Positions 21,949 to 32,627 of a stretch of DNA of 64,000 nucleotides are shown in pieces. The stretch comes from Henningerozyma blattae CBS 6284 (taxonomy: Eukaryota; Ascomycota; Saccharomycetes; Saccharomycetales; Saccharomycetaceae). The notes under the pieces are model-generated. The model saw nothing but the letters and a program-made list of their open reading frames with translations, was not told the origin of the DNA and searched no databases. The translations under genes were made by a program, and so were the position numbers. Where the stretch lies: NCBI RefSeq assembly GCF_000315915.1, contig NC_020186.1, forward strand, positions 682,001 to 746,000. The letters are read 5' to 3'. The first letter of the stretch is position 1. Each line of letters starts with the position of its first letter.

Positions 21949-22500
21949 ATATCCAGTTCTTTCCTTTTAGTACACCAAGTAGTAACAGTTTATATTATCC
22001 CTCGAATATTAATTTTCACCATGAAGGGAATGATGTTAAAGTGATAACCATTATATCTTACCAATTATCTACAGTTTCTTTCATAAATTATTAATAGGAA
22101 CAAAATCTTGAATATACAATACGAAAACATATTCTTTTGCTATTAAATAAATAATATTATTAAATAATTTAAACATGTATTGGGCTTAATTAACAAAAAT
22201 TACTCCAAAACTAGCATTATACAACAACATATAATGGACTTATTTTTCTGGTATAAGTGACTAGAGTAGTGAAATTTGTTATTACTGCCTTGAATACTTT
22301 GTTAGAAATTTATCTCTCTTTGCTGAATAACTGAAAACTAAATATTAAATCTGAACTAAAAACATCAAAAATACACTAAAGACTCTATGAGAAGATTAAA
22401 AACTAAGAAAATAATAAATTACAGATATTCTATTAGATGTCTATATTGGTATTAGAATATACGCTTAAAAAAATAGTATTTATAAAGTTTATGAATGATA
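21949..22500. other. Convergent spacer between ILT1 and TRM732
   Basis: 550 bases of AT-rich 3' sequence of two converging genes. Nothing recognisable. Confidence 0.6.
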
Positions 22501-25500
22501 TTATGCAGGTAAAATTGTAATATCGGAATATTTTACAAGGAAAGAATGCAGATTGTGATTATCAACCAATCTTTTAATAGAGGCTGATCTATTAGGTGCC
22601 AATGTTTTAACCAAAGAGAAGAAAATAATCAAACGATTGAATACTTCAGGATTTGATACCCAACCTAATGGTGTATCAATCACTGATTCATTTGCTAAAT
22701 AGCTAGCTAATGAAGACAATAAGTTTTCAATATATTCACATGCCTGAGTATTTGAAATATCAAGAGTTCCAAGAACATTAATGTAATTACCAAATACATG
22801 GATTTCATTTCTAAATTGATTATCTTTTTCAAATTCAAATAGTTGTTCTTCTGTAGTTTCAATCTCCAAAAATAGTTCATGAAGGCCATCCAGATAAGTT
22901 CGAACTTGTTGCCAAATTAGGTCATATATCTCCTCTTGCGTATAAATAGATTTCATATGCATAATCACTTTATGTGATGTAATACACGAACTCATTTTAT
23001 TTTCCCAAGAATCCAATTTTAAAATATTTTTATTTAACCAAAATGCAGCAGTATCTCTTACATCTTCATCATCATCAGTCAACATTTCGTGGATATGGAA
23101 AAGGATCTTGATTGTTGAAATTTTTGTATACATATTTGTTAAACATTTTAGACCTGATAGCCGTGAATTCGTTGGTTTATCAACTTTGACTAAATCCAAA
23201 GCCAAATTTAAGATAGATTCCATTGCTTCTTGAGTAACTACAGTACCCAAGGCCTCAATTGTAGCCAGACGTAAATCCTCACTGGCGGTAGATGATAATA
23301 ATTCCATTAAGGAGTCGACATCTAATTTGCTTTCAGTCTTTTGAATAGCTTTTAAAATTGGCTTTTTGATAGTTACCATTGTGCTATCAGAGTATAGTAG
23401 ATGATTCAGATCTTTTAAAATATCATTATTGCCATTCAATATATCCTTGCTATTTTCTTGTAAAATAAATTTGACAGCAATGTCTTGAACTTCAAAAAAC
23501 GAAGAGTTTAGGCCCAATCTACAGAGATCCATAATGCTTTCCTTCTTTTCGTACATTAGTAAAATTTTCAATACAAGAGCCAGGCATAACTGCTTACTGC
23601 CATCAACTCTGTGAATGATACTATTTTCAATGAAGTAATTACCTAATTTGAACAAAAACTGAGAATTTTGGATAACCAAATCAGAAGAACCATCTATTAA
23701 TTCTAATAACAAGTCACAATATGCATGCCCGGTAATAAAGGACATATTGTTAAAGAGCAATATATTATCGTATTCAAGGATCGTCTTAGTAAGTGGTAAA
23801 TGATCCCAATTAGGCATATCTGAATTTAAGGCAACTATCATATTTTTTATCGCCATTAAATGTCCATGCAATTTATTTTGATTATTTTGTGAACAAGTTT
23901 TAAGTAAGTCAATGATATCTGATTCATGATCTTTAGATAATGCAACAATAGTTCTCGATGCCATATCTCTGATTTTCCAATTTTTATTTCCAAGACATTG
24001 AATAACTCCTTTTTTAAAGATATCCAAACCATCATACCCAGGGGTTGGCTTTAAACGCAATAGTAGGTTTAACACTAAGAAAATAGATTCAATACCTGCT
24101 GAAGATTTTAAACAGTTATTAGTCATATTTGAATTCGAATTTTCAAGTAAATCTAATAAAATATCTCTAACACCGGGGAATTTAGAAAAAAATAAATGTG
24201 CACTCATGTTTTTTCCAACTTTACCAAATATTCTATTTTGTAAAGAAGTAAACAACATAATGGAACAATTTCTCAAAGCCCATATATCAGAAGTAAAACT
24301 AGATAATGATAGCTGTAAAGCAATTGGAACATACGCTAAACAATGTGATGCAAGTTTTGATTCAATAAAAATAGCTCTCATACAATTGAATGCATTAATT
24401 TGAGGGACATCAATTTTATCTTGGAAACCAACTATTGGAATAGATGCAATACGTATCAGGTTTTCAAAAACATAAGTCAATTGAGATCTGTCATTCTTTG
24501 TTTCTGTTGACAATATAGTAGTAATTAAGAACGGAATACCACCTGATCTTCTGGTAATATGTTGCGTTTTAGTATCTAATTCATTAATAATTTCTTTTAG
24601 CCAAACATCTATTTGTTTAGGGTATTGCTTTCTCGCTCTATTACAACAAACTGTTAAACTTGGCAATATAGATTGGAAAGCACCGCTATGACGAATTGAA
24701 AGTAACTGTGATATTAGCAGATTACCAATTCGCACTAATTTATCATCCGCCATTGGATATCTAGTCAATAAAGTATTTAATAATCCAGATGCTTCTTTAA
24801 TGGCTCTGAAGGCATAACTAGTGATTTGTTGATCTGATATTTCAGAATCAATGTATTTTTGAGGTAAAATACCATCTGAAGCATCATGACAAAGAACATC
24901 TTTAACAGTCTCCCATTGAAATTCCACCAAAGAAATGCTATTTTTTACCAATTCACCTAATCGTGGGTCGTTAATATCAAAGTTATATTGAGCTAAGATA
25001 GAACGTAATGCTGTAAAGTAACCACCTACTGGATCGTTTACTGCAGCGACAAAGTCATCCTTAAAATGCAAAATTTTGAAATGAATATCTCTCTCAGTAC
25101 GACAAATAAATGACTCTTTGTTGAATGATGTCATGAATAAGAAATCTGCAATAGTTGCACCAATATCTGAAGTTTGGAAAACTGATAATTGCTGTTTAGA
25201 TTCAGAGTATAATTTTTGCCAATCAATTTTCGAATATAATACACTATCTATATCACTTTGAAAAGCAATTAATAAAATATATTTGGCTTGCTTACGAATA
25301 TCATCATATGAATTTGTCAAGTTATCTATCAATAATCTTATTAATGCGTCATCATCTAATAAGTTGATTGAAAAGGGATATTCTCTTCTATTTCTTTTGT
25401 CTAAGAATTTTTCCGCAATACTTCTATCTAATCCTGTTTCAATGAAAATATTCAAGATTTGGAAAGCAAGATCATTTCTTTGATATTGTGTTCCTGGACA

Positions 25501-26790
25501 TAATTGGATTTTTAAAAAATCTAATAACCAATATAGAAAATCACGTGCAATTTGAACCTCATTCAATTTTTCTTTTTGCTCTTCAGGTAATTTATTTGCT
25601 TTATTCAATTTCTTTGCATCTCTCGCTAAACATGCACATGAATCTCTTACTCTTAGTATAAAATGTTTAAAGGCACTTGCGAAATAATTTCTTGTTTCCA
25701 CTTCGGTATCAACAAAGAATATAGATAAATTTCTCTTCAATAATTCGAAAATATATCCTTTAATTGGCTTTGATTTTTTAACGGAGAATGTTAGTAATTC
25801 AAATGCGGGCAATTTGTTTTCATCTTGTTGTAATAATTTTTCTAAAACTGCCATTGAGATTAATTTATCATCATGGAAAGGTTCTTCTTCTATATCTAAC
25901 TCTTGACCGATTTTTAATAGTGATAGTAACTGGGATGGCTCATTGGTAAACAGATCCTTCATAAACAGAGAAAAAGCTTGACGTGGCATTAAATTGAATA
26001 TTGGTCTTAGAACATAAAATTCAATTGATTTGGAGAATTTAGGTTGAGGTAAATAGTTTAATACTTGATTCTTCCAGATAACCATCCATTCAGAAATTTT
26101 TGATTCGTCTTTATTATAATGAATATTAAAAATATTGATTAATAAACTTGTCAAGCATTTACCAATTGGATTGGAAAGAGAATCGGACCACATCAAGGAT
26201 AATGAAGATTCAATAAAGTTTGACTTATATTCTAATACACGATACATATCTAATTCATCAGATAAAGATTCAATCAAATAATATTGAACTTTCAAAGTTG
26301 AAGGAATGTCCAAGACACGATCTAACCATTTGCTTAGTAGAGCAACTAATGATTCATTGGAATATATGATCTTTAACAACCTTAGCAATTTAGTAAACAT
26401 ATCTCGCAAAGCATTTACAAGTCCAGAGCCTCCATCTGCCCAGAAATCAACTGTATATTGAAATATACGTGAAACATTTTTTTCATTTAATAGCTGGCTA
26501 CGAACAATTTCTTCGAACCTAGTGGTATCTAATTTTTTGGTTTGAATAAACTGGGTAGTTCTTAAAGTCCACAGCGAGAATGCGTCTGTCACAAAAGGTC
26601 TTGAAGAATCTGGAATATTATCTACCTGAGACGTTAGTGGCTTTAAAACAATGGCAAATTGTCCGATGACACTAGTCAAAACGTCATCAATATGTTCTGG
26701 ATTTTTCAATAATTTTGAATGGTTATACTTGATTAGAAATTCTTTTGTATTTTTAACATTTTCTGTCAAAATTTCTGTTTGCTCACTCAT
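22501..26790 (-). CDS. TRM732: tRNA 2'-O-methylation factor Trm732 (THADA/DUF2428 family)
   Basis: Partner of the methyltransferase Trm7 for 2'-O-methylation of position 32 in the anticodon loop of certain tRNAs. 1429 residues against 1420 in yeast. The protein is alpha-helical with HEAT-like repeats throughout. The DUF2428 signature RRSGGIPF lies near residue 745, corresponding to the RRSAGLP motif that is the family hallmark. The start MSEQTEIL at 26790 is the first ATG of the frame. In S. cerevisiae the gene (YMR259C) is followed by TIF11 and TPS3; here TPS3/TSL1 is next and TIF11 is absent. Confidence 0.94.
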   Translation of the reverse strand: MSEQTEILTENVKNTKEFLIKYNHSKLLKNPEHIDDVLTSVIGQFAIVLKPLTSQVDNIPDSSRPFVTDAFSLWTLRTTQFIQTKKLDTTRFEEIVRSQLLNEKNVSRIFQYTVDFWADGGSGLVNALRDMFTKLLRLLKIIYSNESLVALLSKWLDRVLDIPSTLKVQYYLIESLSDELDMYRVLEYKSNFIESSLSLMWSDSLSNPIGKCLTSLLINIFNIHYNKDESKISEWMVIWKNQVLNYLPQPKFSKSIEFYVLRPIFNLMPRQAFSLFMKDLFTNEPSQLLSLLKIGQELDIEEEPFHDDKLISMAVLEKLLQQDENKLPAFELLTFSVKKSKPIKGYIFELLKRNLSIFFVDTEVETRNYFASAFKHFILRVRDSCACLARDAKKLNKANKLPEEQKEKLNEVQIARDFLYWLLDFLKIQLCPGTQYQRNDLAFQILNIFIETGLDRSIAEKFLDKRNRREYPFSINLLDDDALIRLLIDNLTNSYDDIRKQAKYILLIAFQSDIDSVLYSKIDWQKLYSESKQQLSVFQTSDIGATIADFLFMTSFNKESFICRTERDIHFKILHFKDDFVAAVNDPVGGYFTALRSILAQYNFDINDPRLGELVKNSISLVEFQWETVKDVLCHDASDGILPQKYIDSEISDQQITSYAFRAIKEASGLLNTLLTRYPMADDKLVRIGNLLISQLLSIRHSGAFQSILPSLTVCCNRARKQYPKQIDVWLKEIINELDTKTQHITRRSGGIPFLITTILSTETKNDRSQLTYVFENLIRIASIPIVGFQDKIDVPQINAFNCMRAIFIESKLASHCLAYVPIALQLSLSSFTSDIWALRNCSIMLFTSLQNRIFGKVGKNMSAHLFFSKFPGVRDILLDLLENSNSNMTNNCLKSSAGIESIFLVLNLLLRLKPTPGYDGLDIFKKGVIQCLGNKNWKIRDMASRTIVALSKDHESDIIDLLKTCSQNNQNKLHGHLMAIKNMIVALNSDMPNWDHLPLTKTILEYDNILLFNNMSFITGHAYCDLLLELIDGSSDLVIQNSQFLFKLGNYFIENSIIHRVDGSKQLCLALVLKILLMYEKKESIMDLCRLGLNSSFFEVQDIAVKFILQENSKDILNGNNDILKDLNHLLYSDSTMVTIKKPILKAIQKTESKLDVDSLMELLSSTASEDLRLATIEALGTVVTQEAMESILNLALDLVKVDKPTNSRLSGLKCLTNMYTKISTIKILFHIHEMLTDDDEDVRDTAAFWLNKNILKLDSWENKMSSCITSHKVIMHMKSIYTQEEIYDLIWQQVRTYLDGLHELFLEIETTEEQLFEFEKDNQFRNEIHVFGNYINVLGTLDISNTQACEYIENLLSSLASYLANESVIDTPLGWVSNPEVFNRLIIFFSLVKTLAPNRSASIKRLVDNHNLHSFLVKYSDITILPA

Positions 26791-28592
26791 AATAAAAAGA
26801 AAGTATAGATAACACGAACGATACTTTACTTGTAGTAAGACAAAATTTTTTTTTATAATTTATTTTTAATATTTTAATTTTTAACAAAATTTTATTTTAT
26901 TTTTATTTAAATCGACTAATCACTACGACAGTGAAAAGAAAACCACACTTCTAAAATTTATCAGAACGTTGTGAATATATAAATGTCGAGTTTGGATAAT
27001 TTATTAAATTCAAGATTTCAAAATCCGAAACATTCTAAAACGTTTTTAACTCGTTCAGTATTTTTGCTTAAAATTAAACTTTTTCATTCTTTTCTTTTCA
27101 AGTAGCTCATCGATTTTTCCGAAACTTCAATACCCAAAACAATTCTCGGAAATATAAATATTTTATGACAATATGAGTAAACTCAGCTGGTCCAGCATAT
27201 CTTAAATAAACTAAAAACACGATGATTGTCCTTGCAGGAACACACCATAGAGTGTAAATGCCTACGGAATATGCAAGAAAATGATTGGCATATATTATGA
27301 GTACAATACTGGACTTAGTGTGGTTCGAATAGGATAGCATACTATATGATATGACCAATCAAAATGTAAAAAAAAACATATTAGTATATACATCAAAAAC
27401 AGTAAACTATTCTTTTTGCATGTATATCTTGAGTAGTATTTAAGACAATGATATTCCATATTCGAGATATATATTTATCAGGACATTTGGAATCACGATT
27501 TGACAGAGTCATTTTATCAACGCTGACCTCCTGACTCCAGTGAATACTTTTATCCTGCGCCTAGTATCTCCCAAATCAGTTAAAACTGAAGGTACCTGTG
27601 GATGAAACAACAGAGCATGACAAAACTTTACTCCAGCTATTTAAACAGATAGGATTAAAAGGACTAACGTGGTATATATTTTCTGACGATCTGTCATCTT
27701 TGACTGTGTACGACATATTCTCCGTAACTTATTTCTTAACTGAACCTTCTCAAACACTTACCAAGAGCATCTTACTTCTTACATTTTTCTTGGCTCGACT
27801 CATTTTACACATTTTTTTTATTAATGTGACTAAAAAATAAGGACTATTTAGGTATTTAAGTTTAGAAATTTCCCGGTTAATGAGCGTATGGGAATTACCA
27901 CTTCTGTATAAATTCTAGGTTCAGATTTATTAACAAAGTCAACTTGATTCTTAGAGGAATTACTTTAATTCATATGTCTATATTTTTACGTACATTCTAA
28001 ACATACCGTTATTCTCTAAGACAGTTTATGAATATTCTAAGTAACGCTATAAAATGAATTTCCGATCTGAAGATATAAATATTTCTTTTTTTCTTGCCTT
28101 TTATCAAGGGGCTTAATGCTTAAATTGTACCAGAAGCAATATCATCCTACTTACATGAATCAGTTGTTAAATAATATCTGCTATAGATATACTGATGCAG
28201 AATGCCTCTAAATTATTAATTTTCAAGAAAATATTAAAGTAGTTTTTTTTTTAATTTCTAAAAAGATACATAGAAGCTATGCTAGTAGCAGTTCGATATT
28301 AAGTAAGATATCATGAGTACGTGTATTAAAAGATCATTAAAAGAGAATTATGAATATCTATGAATGTATTTTCTGGTAATAGAAATAGAAATAGTGATAG
28401 TTATTTATTAAAAGTTTAAATAATAATAATAGTAATAATAATCAGAAAGTGAGGTAGAAGTGAAATATTTTTGTAAGATTTTTTTTTTAGTTTCCAGTGG
28501 GAATTTTTATCTTCATTATATCTTGTTTGTATAGTAAGTTGTATATTTTTTTGTTTAATTTACTTGACTGATAAATAAATCAATATGGCTAA
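26791..28592. other. 1.8-kb gene-free spacer at the expected TIF11 position
   Basis: S. cerevisiae has the eIF1A gene TIF11 here, but no eIF1A-like sequence is present on either strand. ORFs at 27107-27358 and 27598-27840 (the latter starting with GTG) lack any coding signature. At 27105-27120 the minus strand reads GGAAAAATCGATGAGC, resembling RRPE plus a PAC-like word about 320 bases before TRM732. It is one base off the PAC consensus. Confidence 0.6.
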
Positions 28593-31500
28593 TTAAATAT
28601 TCCATTTACCAAGTTTATTCTTTTTAATTTTCGACAATCTGTCAAGGATCGTAAATAATTCATTTGAACCAACAACATGTTCTTTTGCATTTGTAGAAGT
28701 TGAGTTACCATAAACAATACTATGCCCATATTTCAAATCACATTCATTTAATTCCTTCTTGACAACTTGGAAAAGTGGCTCACTAACAGGGGATGAAGAG
28801 CCTGTAACACATAGGAAATCCACATGGAATTGTGATATTCCCTTGGTTTCGAAATAATCTGTACGAGGCTGTTGATTTTGTAATTCTTTCAAACCACCAA
28901 TAGCTGCTGGTGTAGTTGGCAACGAGGTTCTATCTATATCCTCAGTAGTTGAATTATAAAATTGTAATAAGAAACTAGCAGCCGATTGAACTAAATCTGT
29001 TTGTTGAACAAACACTACATCATCATGTAAATATGCATGTATTCCCTTACCATCAAACAAGGTGTTTATATGAGTCATTGCTTCACCAACGACACTAGCC
29101 ACACGCTCTTGATCTAAAGCATTTTCTGTATGAAACCTAACCATTGATTCTGAGATTTTATAATAAGAACCTGGTAATCTTTCCACTTTATCATCAAAAA
29201 TCTTGACAACTTCACTTTTCCAATCCACTTTTTCCACAATATTATACCATGACCCATTTAGTCTGACATATGCCCCATTTTCTGCAATTAAACCAAGGTT
29301 TAGTACACGATTGTATAAACTTTCGGTTGTACCCTTTGAGAAAGAATTTATAACATAAACAATATTATGAATACTTAATTCATTCAATATAGCTAATACT
29401 CTTGAAGTTGGTGGTTGAGATAGTTTCAAAATAAACATATGTTTTTTAGAATCCTTGTAATTTTCAATAATTCTATAAGAATTCAAATAAAAACTGGTTA
29501 ATCTTTCTTTATTATTGTTCCAAGATTTATTAATAAATTCAATTGAATTGGTTACCCAAAGGTCAGAATCATGAGCTATGACATTTTTAGACATTTTTTT
29601 CCAATTTCTTCTCTTTTCTTGTTCAGACATTTCAAGACCTCTTTTAATAGCATTTGCTAGACTTTTGACAGCCCATGGATTAATCAATATAGCACCATCT
29701 TTTAATAATTCAGCACTGCCTGTGAATTCTGATAATAGTAACGGGGCATTTTTTTCTTCAGAACAACCAACAAATTCCTGTGCTGTTAGATTCATTCCTT
29801 CTCTAAATGCAGTAATTAAAAATGCATCAGCTTCACAACTTAAAGCTAAGTACTGTGCAAATTCTAAATCTTGGTGTAAGAATACAACATGTTGAGAGTT
29901 AGCTAAATCTGAAGATAATGCATTAATACGATCTACAGTTAACATGACTTTTTTCTCCAAATCATCATCTTTTCTATATCCAATACAAATTTGAATCAAA
30001 ACAACACGATCAATCCATTCCGGATTTTCCTTTAAGAATCGTTCATATGCTAACATTTTTTCATTCAACCCACGGACTCTATCAAATTGGTCACGACAGA
30101 TAATTAATTTTTTACCATTCCATCTTTCTCTGATCAATTGTCTCCATTTTATAGTCTTATCCGTTTTCATTTGTCTTTGCAGATGGAACATATCAATACC
30201 AATAGGAGTGGATTTTACGCTAATGATCGTGCCATTATATTTAACTTCGTCTTTCCCAATATCTGCCACTAAGATTCTATTAGTTGTTTGTAAGAAATGT
30301 CTTGCATATTCTTTAGTTTGGAAACCTACAAAATTGGCACCACAAATACCTTCTAAGATTTGATCTCTTTGGGCTAAACATCTAAAGACTTCACTACTTG
30401 GGAATGAAACATGTAAGAAAAACCCAATCTTAGCATTTGGCAATTTTTTCCTAATCATTAAAGGTACTAACATCAAATGATAATCATGAATCCAAATGGT
30501 ATCACCAGGTTTATACATCTTGACAATCTTATCAGCAAATTTTTGATTTAATTCTTTATAATAAGACCAAGAATGATCTTCAAATGCCTTTGATAAAGGA
30601 TTATCAGGAATTTGATAATGGAAAGTTGGCCATAAAATTTGTTTTGAGAAACTTTTATAAGCACCTTTAAAAGTTATATCATCTGAAATAACTGAATATG
30701 AATCATAATCTTCTTCTAATGAATGGATGATATTATCAAGGATATCCTGGGGGACTTCATCAGTTGGTATACCAACAGTACCCACCCATTTGACTGGCTC
30801 GATAATCGTTTCTTCAATGACTGCGGTTTCAATAGCGTTTTTAAGACCACCATTGCCCTTAACTGCAGTGACAATTCTCCAAGGGATACTTTTAAATATA
30901 TCATGAGAATTATTCAATACTGAAGCTTTTAATCTAGCACTCTTTGAATAACCACCAAATTTAGGTACCTTATTTTTTACCGAGCCACTTGATAATTGAA
31001 TATCTGAAGGGTTGGCACCTCCAACTGTAGTTTCTTCCTCGTATTTACTACTCACAATACTTTCCATTGAACGATTCAACTCCTTCTTAAAAATAGTTGA
31101 ACTAGTAGGTTGTTGAGGTTGAGGCTGGTGCATTTTAGAAGTCGAACTTAGGGAAGTTGTAGTTGTAGTACCAGTGTTTGCAATAGTAGCTGCTTTATTT
31201 AACCGTCTTACGGAGGGGAAAGTGGAACTGGTATTATTTTTAGACTTCCCATAATTAAAGACGGTAGAGTGATGATGATCTAAAAGAGTTTTAGATTTAG
31301 GAGTAATTACAGCTGAATTGGAAGAAGTAGGGATAGGATAATGTGTAAAAGAATCCAGAGAAGTTTGGGAATTATTTTTAAATAATGATTGGTACAACAA
31401 TGATTTATTAACATTTTTCAAAAGGGCTGCTGTTGAATCCGGGGTGAATCCAGTCTTGGAAATGTCTTGAGCTTGATTACTTGGATTAGCATTTTGATTC

Positions 31501-32012
31501 GGTTGAGTGATTGAATTGATAGATTTAGGGGAATCCATTACTTGATCTTCTAATTGAGAATCAATGTTATTGCTTGTGGTTGAAATAGCAATATTTGTAT
31601 TCGAGGTGAAAAACTTATCAACAGAAGCATTTCTACTTAACGAATAGATAGGGTGCACTGGTGAACCTAATGCACTTGCATGTGTGGTCAAATTATCCAT
31701 AAACACTTTAGAAGAGACCATATCATCATTATAAATTGGATATTCTTTACTGGTATTTGTTACTCCAGTGGATGAAGTAGTAGTCAACTCTTTGTTGTTA
31801 GATGTTGGAACAGGAGAGAGTTCTCTTGAGAAAACTGGCGACTCAATTTCTCTCGAGCCCATCTCTCTCTGTTTCTTCATCAAATCTGGGACATTGGTTG
31901 AAACTTTGACTAGATTTGGATCGATCAAATCATCCAAGGCATCGGCTTGCGAAATGCTCAATTCGAATTGAGGCTGATAAGGTAAGAATAATGAACCTAC
32001 GATAATAGTCAT
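28593..32012 (-). CDS. TPS3: Trehalose-6-phosphate synthase complex regulatory subunit
   Basis: Large regulatory subunit of the trehalose synthase/phosphatase complex (with Tps1 and Tps2), which makes the stress protectant trehalose. 1139 residues. The N-terminus MTIIVGSLFLPYQPQFE is typical of Tps3 and Tsl1. A poorly conserved Ser/Thr/Asn-rich region of about 340 residues follows, then a GT20 synthase-like domain (about 440-850; WIHDYHLMLVP, GFFLHVSFPSSEVFR). The usual donor-site sequence is replaced by CRDQFDRVRG, as in the regulatory subunits. A phosphatase-like C-terminal part (about 870-1139) follows. TPS3 (YMR261C) and TSL1 (YML100W) are ohnologs. Flanking TRM732 and YMR262W favour TPS3. 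Confidence 0.93.
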   Translation of the reverse strand: MTIIVGSLFLPYQPQFELSISQADALDDLIDPNLVKVSTNVPDLMKKQREMGSREIESPVFSRELSPVPTSNNKELTTTSSTGVTNTSKEYPIYNDDMVSSKVFMDNLTTHASALGSPVHPIYSLSRNASVDKFFTSNTNIAISTTSNNIDSQLEDQVMDSPKSINSITQPNQNANPSNQAQDISKTGFTPDSTAALLKNVNKSLLYQSLFKNNSQTSLDSFTHYPIPTSSNSAVITPKSKTLLDHHHSTVFNYGKSKNNTSSTFPSVRRLNKAATIANTGTTTTTSLSSTSKMHQPQPQQPTSSTIFKKELNRSMESIVSSKYEEETTVGGANPSDIQLSSGSVKNKVPKFGGYSKSARLKASVLNNSHDIFKSIPWRIVTAVKGNGGLKNAIETAVIEETIIEPVKWVGTVGIPTDEVPQDILDNIIHSLEEDYDSYSVISDDITFKGAYKSFSKQILWPTFHYQIPDNPLSKAFEDHSWSYYKELNQKFADKIVKMYKPGDTIWIHDYHLMLVPLMIRKKLPNAKIGFFLHVSFPSSEVFRCLAQRDQILEGICGANFVGFQTKEYARHFLQTTNRILVADIGKDEVKYNGTIISVKSTPIGIDMFHLQRQMKTDKTIKWRQLIRERWNGKKLIICRDQFDRVRGLNEKMLAYERFLKENPEWIDRVVLIQICIGYRKDDDLEKKVMLTVDRINALSSDLANSQHVVFLHQDLEFAQYLALSCEADAFLITAFREGMNLTAQEFVGCSEEKNAPLLLSEFTGSAELLKDGAILINPWAVKSLANAIKRGLEMSEQEKRRNWKKMSKNVIAHDSDLWVTNSIEFINKSWNNNKERLTSFYLNSYRIIENYKDSKKHMFILKLSQPPTSRVLAILNELSIHNIVYVINSFSKGTTESLYNRVLNLGLIAENGAYVRLNGSWYNIVEKVDWKSEVVKIFDDKVERLPGSYYKISESMVRFHTENALDQERVASVVGEAMTHINTLFDGKGIHAYLHDDVVFVQQTDLVQSAASFLLQFYNSTTEDIDRTSLPTTPAAIGGLKELQNQQPRTDYFETKGISQFHVDFLCVTGSSSPVSEPLFQVVKKELNECDLKYGHSIVYGNSTSTNAKEHVVGSNELFTILDRLSKIKKNKLGKWNI

Positions 32013-32627
32013 ATTTGAATTTACCTTGCGTACAGTTGTAATTGGTTAGAACTCTTGTGTATTTGCCTTATTTTTTTCTTTTTTTGCCTTCTATTCTTTT
32101 CTTTTTTTTTAGATATATATGTTTTAGGGGTCTTCAGATTATCCAGTAGCAGGAACAATTAGTTAAGTGCGTCTATATGTTATTTGATATTACAGATTTC
32201 TTTACTATACTACCAATTGAATTAGTCTTAAAACAATTAAAGGCTATTTATTATATTAAGACCCTAAATGATCTACTAATAGAAAATGTAAAAAAGAAAA
32301 GAATAGGGATCGCCCGTATATATATATAGGTCTTTTTTACCCGAGAATCCACAGTATACTGTTTAAGGGGAGTGAGGGGACTAGTTTGGGGGGTCACAAT
32401 GACGTGGGGTACACCGGGTAACTTTGGCGAGGCACGTGACAGGGGGTTCAATTGTAAAGGTCAGTCATCTTAGAAAGACTAAATGTTGAGGAAAAGAAGT
32501 AGGTACTTAGTGGAAAATATCAGTAATTAACTAACTGTCTATCCTTATTTATGCACAAAGAGATATTAATTTTTGACAAATGTGGCGAGGAAGTGTAATA
32601 TAAGTAGTATAAAGTGTATAGAATATA
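32013..32627. promoter_or_regulatory. Divergent promoter of TPS3/TSL1 and the YMR262W-like gene
   Basis: GC-richer than other spacers at 32330-32450 and densely packed with known sites. STRE cores AGGGG lie at 32366-32370, 32375-32379 and 32441-32445. Reb1 sites are TTACCCG at 32337-32343 and CCGGGTAA at 32414-32421. A CACGTG E-box is at 32433-32438. STREs fit the stress control known for trehalose genes. The Reb1 sites may keep the shared promoter free of nucleosomes. A TATATATATA run lies near 32319-32328. Confidence 0.75.

Noticed and set aside
27310..27320. Second B-box-like word GGTTCGAATAG
   Set aside because: Two mismatches to the B-box consensus at its conserved end, and no Pol III terminator or A box nearby.
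27598..27840. 80-codon frame in the TIF11 gap
   Set aside because: It opens with GTG, which is not a normal start in yeast nuclear genes, and has no likeness to eIF1A.
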